This document shows, in pieces, positions 57,301 through 64,000 of a stretch of DNA of 64,000 nt (its first letter is position 1; the number at the start of each line of letters is the position of its first letter). A model generated the notes under the pieces. The model was not told the origin of the DNA. It made no database searches and saw only the letters and a program-made list of their open reading frames with translations. Position numbers and translations under genes: made by a program. The stretch spans positions 67,190,733 to 67,254,732 of the forward strand of contig NC_134276.1 in assembly GCF_949628215.1 (NCBI RefSeq), in the 5' to 3' direction. Source of the DNA: Phalacrocorax aristotelis (taxonomy: Eukaryota > Chordata > Aves > Suliformes > Phalacrocoracidae).

Positions 57301-58766
57301 CTCTTGCAGCAGCTGCATCCCAACTGAATAGTTTGATCCTTCGCCAGGTCCTTACCATATTTGTAGGAACATGAAAGTTTATGCTACAAAATGCCTCACT
57401 AAGGCGTGAAGTCCCAAAAGCCCACAGTGCTGCTGCCATTGCAGGGAGAGGCAGAGGAGAAACTCAGCATAAAATGAAGTGTTCAGATGGTTATTTAACT
57501 CGAATAAAAAGCCATAAACCCCCAACTTTAACTACCTGGCTTTTTCAAGAGGAAAAAGATGACAACTGCACCTGCCATTCTAACAAAACAACCTTGGCAT
57601 TGTTCTTGTCCAGATCACAGCCCAACCTCTTGACTCATTAATTGGGCAATTCAGTCAATATCAGCTTCTCTACAAAAACTCTGCTGCAGCAGGCTGAAAA
57701 GTTTCAGGACAAATATCAGTTACATCAAACTTCTATTTGCTTGTCCTCCCCTGCCGCCTCTTTTAAATACGCAGTGGGCCAGTCTAACATCTGGTTGCCC
57801 TAATACCCCATCACCAATATTGGCCACTGATCAATGTTCACTGACAACGCATACAAAATTGGATTAGTAAAGGAGGGGTATTTCTCCGCCAACACTTCCC
57901 TTCTGTCAGGGGTTTACATTTAGTGTTCGGGATTTCATGTACCAGGTGGATTTCCCTGCCCCTCAGTTTGTCAAATTCCTACTTAGACCAGTTCATACTT
58001 CTGGCCCCAGCAACACCCTCCAGTAACAACTGCCACAAGTCAGTGATATCCTCTTCTAAACCTGCAGCATGGTAAATTTCATTCAGTGTCCTTGGTTCTT
58101 ACCTTACAAGAAACAAATAACAATTGCTCCCCGTTCACCCTCTCTACACCATTTATAATTCATATAGCTCTATCAGCAGCTCTTTCTCAGCAGTCTTCTT
58201 CCTCAAGCTGAAATCCTAGCATACTTCACCTGCCTCATACGGCCACTGTAACATATCTTCAACCATCCCTGCTGCTCTTCCAGTGTCCTGCTGGGACAGA
58301 AATAAGGAGAAACAGGCCCAAAGGCAGGTCTCATGGTACAAAGTTATAACTCTTCCATCGCTTAGGAGATGACATAATAATGTTTCTAGTTTGTTCTCAG
58401 TTCCTTCCCCAATGATTTCTAACCTTCCTTAAAGTTTTTGACCACTTGAATAGCCTGGAAAGATCTGTGCTGTTAAAGAGCTTAAGGCTAATCTAATTTG
58501 CATGTTAATTCAGCACTTAAACCACTACTACAGAAAGTTTCCATTACATAACTTGATCTCTTACATTTAAGGACACAGGACAGAAACAGTGTTATCAAGA
58601 CAATAACCTGTTTTGATTGCTTCAACCAGCTTGTCATTCTTCTCTCCTTCAAGCAGTTTGTGGTAATACCCAGGGTTTTGTTCCATGTTGGTTTGGGCCC
58701 CACTCACAATCATCCAGATCAATGCACGGTGTTCATTGGGGATGCCTTTCCTGATATATCTCTTCA
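30310..58766 (-). CDS. GRTP1: GRTP1, growth hormone-regulated TBC protein 1 (six 3' coding exons, 5' end outside)
   Basis: TBC-domain Rab GTPase-activating protein, cytosolic, predicted to speed GTP hydrolysis by Rab GTPases; its physiological Rab is not evident from sequence. Exons 58608-58766, 51726-51850, 48396-48492, 32127-32299, 31817-32002 and 30310-30399 join in frame to about 275 residues, equal to my recollection of the mammalian protein from its KRYxRKG segment to the stop. TBC landmarks in order: RKGIPNEHRALIW; the arginine-finger motif IKTDMNR (IxxDxxR) with FPDN after it; the glutamine finger YCQG; RWFICLFIDILPVE; and TVLRIWDCLFYEGSKIIF. About 60 N-terminal residues must lie right of 64000, since neither their coding sequence nor a CpG island is visible before the edge. 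The gene converges on LAMP1. Confidence 0.96.
30400..31816 (-). other. GRTP1: GRTP1 intron before the last exon
   Basis: 1,417 bp, donor GTAAAT on the minus strand. Includes a G-rich run near 30804-30820 and an A run near 30605; nothing else recognised. Confidence 0.88.
31817..32002 (-). CDS. GRTP1: GRTP1 coding exon (C-terminal TBC helices)
   Basis: 186 nt, 62 codons in phase 0 from TVLRIWDCLF to CHSFMQ. Includes the conserved EGSKIIFRVALTLIK helix. Acceptor CCTGCAG, donor CAG|GTAAAT. A 124-bp intron separates it from the preceding exon. Confidence 0.96.
32127..32299 (-). CDS. GRTP1: GRTP1 coding exon (mid TBC domain)
   Basis: 173 nt, from the second base of the Asp codon in PDYYSPAMLG to ILPVE. 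Carries the SRWFICLF core. Acceptor CTCTCCAAG, donor GAG|GTAATC. Confidence 0.96.
37229..37257 (+). repeat. G-quadruplex motif
   Basis: Four G runs (7, 3, 4 and 4) with loops of 2, 2 and 7 nt on the plus strand, the template strand of GRTP1. Confidence 0.7.
38352..38390. repeat. (AAAC)n microsatellite
   Basis: About five perfect AAAC units followed by A-rich imperfect copies. Confidence 0.9.
41325..41341. repeat. A17 homopolymer
   Basis: Uninterrupted A run in the 16-kb GRTP1 intron. No retrocopy body is recognisable next to it. Confidence 0.85.
44064..44081. repeat. A18 homopolymer
   Basis: Uninterrupted A run. It could be the tail of an old retrocopy, but the sequence before it matches nothing I know. 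Confidence 0.85.
46035..46063 (+). repeat. G-quadruplex motif
   Basis: G runs of 3, 3, 4, 5 and 4 with short loops on the plus strand inside the 16-kb GRTP1 intron. Confidence 0.65.
47962..48007. repeat. 23-bp direct duplication
   Basis: Two adjacent 23-bp copies (47962-47984 and 47985-48007), beginning CAAGCCAC and differing at one base, the product of a recent local tandem duplication. Confidence 0.9.
48396..48492 (-). CDS. GRTP1: GRTP1 coding exon (GMNFIAGY segment)
   Basis: 97 nt, 32 codons plus one base: GMNFIAGYLILITKNEEE to GRILP, following the YCQ glutamine finger. Acceptor TATTTCAG, donor CCTG|GTATGC. Confidence 0.96.
48493..51725 (-). other. GRTP1: GRTP1 intron with a 5S-like relic
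   Basis: 3,233 bp. Contains a T16 run (48741-48756), a GC-richer patch open on both strands (about 49480-49730) and the probable 5S rRNA pseudogene at 50061-50145. Confidence 0.85.
50061..50145 (+). pseudogene. Probable degenerate 5S rRNA pseudogene
   Basis: The right part matches vertebrate 5S rRNA with correct spacing: GCCT at 50099, an 11-nt gap, then GGATGGGAGAC at 50114-50124, followed by a GCC...TACC block as in the 5S 3' half. The left part starts GCCAAC and has TACCAC near the position expected for the 5S 5' end. About 27 nt of the middle, where the internal promoter lies in real 5S genes, is missing, so it should be inactive. The 11-base exact match plus conserved spacing argue against chance, but the flanking similarity is weak. 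Confidence 0.45.
51726..51850 (-). CDS. GRTP1: GRTP1 coding exon with both catalytic fingers
   Basis: 125 nt. Starts inside the Asp codon of IKTDMNR, so it encodes the catalytic Arg, then FPDNVKFRKTADP, and ends exactly on the CAG of YCQ, the catalytic Gln. In TBC GAPs this Arg/Gln pair supplies the dual-finger mechanism. Acceptor TTGTCTAG, donor CAG|GTATGT. Confidence 0.97.
51851..58607 (-). other. GRTP1: GRTP1 intron, 6.8 kb
   Basis: AT-rich with A runs (near 52856 and 53150), a GTTT microsatellite near 54908-54924 and a pyrimidine-rich block around 56990-57110. No coding exon, RNA gene or recognised mobile element. Confidence 0.82.
58608..58766 (-). CDS. GRTP1: GRTP1 coding exon (start of TBC domain)
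   Basis: 159 nt, entering in phase 1: VKRYIRKGIPNEHRALIWMIVSGAQ to LVEAIKT plus one base. It contains the RKGIP...HR..IW signature that opens TBC domains. Acceptor TTTTGCAG, donor ACAG|GTTATT. Confidence 0.97.
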
Positions 58767-59798
58767 CTGCAAAACAAGAAGTTTGGTGGGTTTTGGTTTT
58801 TTTATTTTTTAAATTGTTTTTAAATAAATAAGTAAATCCAGCTGTATTTTTCTTTTGGAAATGAGCAACAGAAAGTCATAGGAAAACTCTTGACTAGAGA
58901 TTATTATGCTTTCTCTCCTATGCTGCCATTTAGGATAAGCATTTCCTTCTCAGCTACGCAGTATATTTTAAATGCACCCTTAAGTTCTTGCCACTCAGAC
59001 TCCCCACACAGATCTCCAGACCCAGGCTTTCCTCCCTCCTCTATTCCACCATTACGATTTTTAATCCTTTCCTCTCATTCCCCTCCTTCCGGCTGGAGAT
59101 ATGAACAGCAATGTTTCCCCTTGATCTTTTTCACTCCAAAGAACAGACTTTCTGTCCCTATATTACCAATGGCCTCTGACATGACAGCTCTTTCCCTTTG
59201 CTTGGTTATACTTTAGCATAAATGGCCATGTTAACATAACCCTAGGATTTCAGCTTAGCACCAGACCACTGAAATCATAGCAGAAACTGAGAAACGTGAA
59301 ATATGTGGCTACTGCCGAATGAGCCTCTGGAGATATGAGTGAGCAGCAGATGATTTTTCCTAGAATAACTGGGGAAGTCTCTTCAAATCTAAATTAGCTT
59401 TTATCTCCTGCATCATATTCATCATCAGGGTGTGCTCTGGGTTTTTTTTTTTAAGCAGATGATTCAGTGTAAATAACTAGGATGCAAGATTGCAGGAAGA
59501 AGCATCAGGCTAATGACAGCCAAAGCAGCTTCCTCCTGGGAGTGGTATGAAAAATATTAATAGGGAGTCAATGCTGGTTGCTGCTCATTCGTACAATAAT
59601 CCTAAATCAGCATTACCCCTTCTGACCCAAAAAAACAGATCACAGATGTTTAAGATCTTTCTGCTTTTTCAGGGAGAAGAAACTGACAAAGGAACCAGAC
59701 ATTTCTTACTAAATTAATGACCTACATCAATTAAACTATTAACTTCTCCTCCCTAAATTCTATGGGACTCAAATGAAAATGGAGATTTTTATCCTGCC

Positions 59799-59830
59799 CA
59801 CACACAGAGACACACACACACACACACACA
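59799..59830. repeat. (CA)n microsatellite
   Basis: A perfect CA run of about ten units (59811-59830) preceded by a shorter CA stretch and GAGA. Confidence 0.92.
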
Positions 59831-62783
59831 AGATATCATTGCCTAATCTGGTTTTATCCAATCACAAAGATCAGTAACTCAAAATAAATGCTGCCTGAAT
59901 TAAAGGCCTTAAAAACAGCAGAGTGAAACAAGGTTTTACAACAACTCAGCCAGCCACCTTCTAAATACATTCCACCTAATCATAGTTGCCTATCCTTTAG
60001 GAGTCAAAGCTGCTTTCCTAGTGTCAAGAGAGATCCATGCATCTCTAATGGACATTTAACCCATCTAAAATCTGGTACTTTCTCCAAGAGACATATACTC
60101 CTACCCTTAACATTTGCAATAAACACCTAGTTTGCAGGGTAGAGTTTTTGTTTAACTTTTCAACGAGGATTTATACTGTGGGCTACAGTCTCTACTGTTC
60201 TAGCTGTAAAGTAACTTTAACTACAATCTTCTTTTAGACAGACTGAAAATAATTCACTTGTTTCCATGGTTGTTTAATAATCCCTGCTTCATCTTGGTTT
60301 TTTTTTTTCTTTAAAAAAAACAACAAACCACAACCACCAAGATTTGAACTCTTCATGCTCAAGAAATCCTATCGATGGACGTAGCAAACGTAGGAATGAG
60401 TATGAGGAACCAGTCCCATTTAGGTCAACAAGAAGAGACATTTGGATGAGCCTGCAAATGTCTCCTGAAGCAGATTTACTGGCTAAACTACTGGATTATC
60501 ATATTCTGACATATAATTCCAATGTGGGTTTTTTTCCTGAAAAACTGTCAATTCTGAAAGCATAGCCAACATCCACATCCAGCAACACACATTAAATTCA
60601 AGAAAAGCAGGAACAAGCCTTTGACACTGGCACAAGGGGAAAGCAGCCCTGCAGCACAGCATACACTCATTATTCCTCAGCATCATCGTTCTCATGGCAA
60701 TAGACAGCCATAGGTTTGTATTGCCCCAAATGACTACCTACCCCAGCTCCCCCACTCGCTGAGGAATGGAAAGCCCTTTACATGGCGCTTTTCTTCCTCG
60801 CACCATTACCATACTTGCCAGGATCTGCAAACTGGCATACAGAAGCAGCAAAGTAGTTCTGAAAATAAGGACAGTTGCAATGTTTTTATATATTATTTAT
60901 ACATGTTATATTATATACAGAAAATCATATTGTTTTTAATAAATAGCTATTTATTTTGTTTTCTATAGGCCCTCTTCCACATTATCCTTAGGAACTAAAA
61001 AGCCCACAACAGTCCACGCTGCAGAATAGCCTCCCACTATAAGATTTAAGAAGCTTTCACAGATGAAGTCGGACTGTGCAATGCCTCCAGTCAGCCATCC
61101 AACTCCCATTGCAAACCGAGGCCTTGATCTCAAAAGTAGCACTGCTGAATACCACCAAGCCCTGAGTATCCACATGCAGAATCACTCCCAGGACAACCAG
61201 TGTACACAACGCAGTCTAAGCTTTAAAACATCGCAGTAAAGAAACATCTTCATGTGATATTTCTGCCTCTGTTCATTAACAATATGAAACACCATCTTTT
61301 AAGCAAACAAAAGCAGTCTTAATTCCATTACCTCTGACACTCAGTGCCAGTTTCTGCAGGTTTAGAGTCATGCTTTATTAATGTTTTTCTTGTTACAAGA
61401 AAAAACAGCTACATCACAGGGCAGTAGTCCAGAAGTGCTGATAAATACCCAAAGTAACTTCAAGAGAAAAATATGCAGAAATTAACATTTTCCAATACTG
61501 TGCATTACTTACAGTAACAAGATTTAAAAATAGGTGAATCACTTTGAACCTGCCTGTCCTTGTTAAATGGTAGAATACGAAAATTTTGGAGGCTTTTGCT
61601 TCTAGATAAAGTTGTTTTTACCTTTTTACCCCCATTACCATTGTTTCACTGCACACCATAGACTAAGTTTATTTAAAAATAAAATTTATCTTGTCTAAAA
61701 TATTAGAAGAGTGTGACTGAGAAGCATCTGCACTTTTTGGTTACTAACAACTACTGCTGAATGCTGAGGAAACTAACATGGGCCCTAGAGGAAAAATTCA
61801 GGAAAGAGCTGAAAACAGCTGAATACAGCAAGGAATTGAAAGTTTTATTTTATGAATACATCACAGAAGAAACAAAGCAGATCTGTGCTGTAGATGTTCA
61901 GTTGCAGTCAAACACAAAACCTGAACTTCTAGGATGCTCCTTGCACTAACTCACCAGGCTAGGGACCTAACCAGGTCCTGTTATAACCACTGGTTAGTAC
62001 CACTACTTTCACTTTTCACTGTATTTTATCAGCCTCAAAGACTAGAAAGCACCATCTGCTCTTGGTCAGTTTTGACTAATCCACTTACAGCCAAATTTTT
62101 TATACATAGCATGCTTTTGGTCAGAATTAAGCTACTTTGGGCAATTACGTCAGACAGTTTGTTGCCTGCCTGTAAACACGACAGAGCAGAACACTGTCTT
62201 TTGGTTCCATAAAGATAGCGGCCAAATGGAGAACAGCAAAAATGACGAGGATCTTAATAGTGGCAGAGAGAGAGTGACTAAACGCTGACTGAAAATTCAC
62301 ATGTGCAGGGGAGACAGCGAAGATAACAAGGGTAGAGGAGGAAACAAAATATCAGAAAACAGCAAAAAGGAAGAGACTGGAGAACAAGCAAAAGGAACTG
62401 TCAGCCGAAATTCCTATGACCTGCCCTGCCGGAAGGCTGTAATCCAGAGTAACAGGATGCACTGCTTAATTACTGTTGTTAAAATGTAATCTAATTATTT
62501 TTCTTGACAGTAGAACAGAATTACATACATACATACCACCCTGGATGTGAGGCAAACACAGTAGCATGTGAACACACCACATTTCCAAACTGGAAAATTT
62601 AACACAAGTCATCACTTCTTCCTGTTCACCTGGACAGGAATTATGAGATTCTCTATGTGTAAAGACAAATGGATGGGGAGCTACTGAGATACCACATGTA
62701 CAATGCCTCTCTCATGTCTATTCAGCGCAGGATGCATTTAGAAAAGGCCCCAGTAGAACTCAAAATGAGGATATGGGTATTCC

Positions 62784-62812
62784 GGGGGGGGGGGGGGTGG
62801 GGTGGGGTGGGG
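62784..62812 (+). repeat. G14 plus (GGGGT)n tract, G-quadruplex motif
   Basis: Fourteen consecutive G followed by three T-separated GGGG runs on the plus strand, the GRTP1 template strand. A strong G-quadruplex pattern and a likely assembly or sequencing trouble spot. Confidence 0.85.
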
Positions 62813-64000
62813 TGGAGAAGCGGCAAATGAAACATCCCTCTCAGTTCTAGCTTATGGCTGACTTGCAGCACAGGAGAATTTAATCAGAACCAGCAGCTCC
62901 TGAGCAAAGCTTCACAGTAATGAAGTCAGGTCCTGGAGGAGGGAAATTTAGTGCATCACCAGGCAGACCTTCTGCTCTCTGCCTGCCTGCAAGGAAATCA
63001 CTGCAGGACCATCTTGCAGGATAAAGCACACACCTAAACAACTGCTTACGTAATTCTAAGAGCATATGCCACAGACTTCAATCTTAATACTGATATAAGA
63101 AGGGAAGTATTTAAAAATCAGTAATTGTACAGGTTAACTTGTCGCTCTCCTCTTCTGAGGTATCAGCTGAGGATAATGAGGGAGGCTTATTGTAACAACT
63201 TTGAATTTACGCCCAGAATGCATTTCCTCAACATTACTTACTCCAGTCACTCTCCTTAGAATTACATATATACATGAGAATGCAGTCTACAAATCCAAAT
63301 ATCTTTAGCAAAAGTTAGTAATGTCAAAGGTGATGCACCAGCCTGCAAGGGCTTGCTAGAGTCAAGAGCCGCTGCCTGTGTCCACTCAGTGGATTTACAG
63401 TATCCCATTTTTCACAAACAGTAGCCTGTTAGAGATGATTAATACCACATTAACTGTTACTGCTGTTACGTGACTAGTGAGGCAGCAGAACCATCAGTAC
63501 TAAAGCCTGGTGGACAAGTTGAGAGATTTGGTCAAAGTTTTGACTCTGAAATAAGACCGAAGGCTTTCACACTGTATCACAGTAGCGTTCTGTGTCTACA
63601 GGGAACACAAGGGAAGAAAAATGTAACAAACTCGCAGAAATTGCTAAAAGCTGCCACGGTCACAGTTCACACATTTTAAGAGAAGAAGGCGATTAATCAA
63701 AACCTGAGATTATTTTACCACAACAAGAAGACTAAGTTCTGCAGAATCTCAAAATCCTCACTAATTCAAAAACACCGCACAGTTATCACTATATTCAAAC
63801 TTGACGCCCTAAACAAAAGCTTCTTTACATTTGGAAGAAAATGAAGAGTGTACAAGTAGCTGCTTTCTGATTAGTGGCATATGATCGAGCAGCAATAGCT
63901 CAAACCTACATTTTCTGGGATTCCTCAGCCTTAAAATGGACATCCATACACTAAATACACTCTTATACTTAAAATGTCTCACTAGTTATCATCCCATTCT

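Larger units (their letters stand above)
58767..64000 (-). other. GRTP1: GRTP1 upstream intron (reaches window edge)
   Basis: At least 5.2 kb of intron before the first visible exon. I looked for the expected N-terminal coding segment on the minus strand and found none, nor a CpG island, so the 5' exon or exons lie further right. It holds a (CA)n tract (59799-59830) and a G-quadruplex tract (62784-62812). Confidence 0.75.

Noticed and set aside
60963-61175. Minus-strand open frame with hydrophobic, protein-like stretches
   Set aside because: No family recognised, no fit to GRTP1's missing N-terminus, and length is within chance expectation. A blastp hit would overturn this.

Overview
This is a bird nuclear genome window carrying three vertebrate genes in the order CUL4A (+, 3' end only), LAMP1 (+, complete) and GRTP1 (-, all but its 5' end). 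The coding exons are short with canonical GT-AG junctions, the non-coding DNA is AT-rich, and there is one CpG island. A truncated CR1 LINE marks the genome as avian/reptilian. A solo LTR of a type I associate with neoavian birds, together with LAMP1 differences from my memory of the chicken protein, suggests a bird other than chicken; that is inference. Layout: 1-319 is the last CUL4A intron, 320-415 its terminal coding exon, and about 416-1935 its 3' UTR. 1936-6480 is intergenic and holds the CR1 copy (5658-6347). 6480-7500 is the LAMP1 CpG-island promoter, with a perfect 10-bp CLEAR/TFEB palindrome, a full CRE and a second CLEAR-like E-box within 50 bp. LAMP1 spans 6938-27256 in nine coding exons (421 codons plus stop); intron 1 (10.5 kb) contains the antisense solo LTR (10201-11272) with a 5-bp target-site duplication. 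28146-29900 is the gap between the convergent LAMP1 and GRTP1 3' ends. GRTP1 runs leftward from beyond the right edge; six coding exons are visible (58608-58766, 51726-51850, 48396-48492, 32127-32299, 31817-32002, 30310-30399), and roughly the first 60 residues are missing. Its introns (up to 16 kb) hold simple repeats, G-quadruplex motifs and a probable degenerate 5S rRNA pseudogene. The three genes are not an operon. CUL4A is the scaffold of CRL4 ubiquitin ligases, LAMP1 is the main lysosomal membrane glycoprotein, and GRTP1 is a TBC-domain Rab GAP; their adjacency matches the mammalian CUL4A-LAMP1-GRTP1 block and reflects conserved synteny. Splice junctions were placed by hand from reading frame, GT-AG signals and family knowledge; all nine LAMP1 exons and all six GRTP1 exons join in consistent phase. 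I found no new biological system. The most worthwhile leads are the LAMP1 promoter module, a stop-free 105-nt LAMP1 intron, an in-frame tandem splice donor, the repeat-rich LTR and the 5S-like relic.
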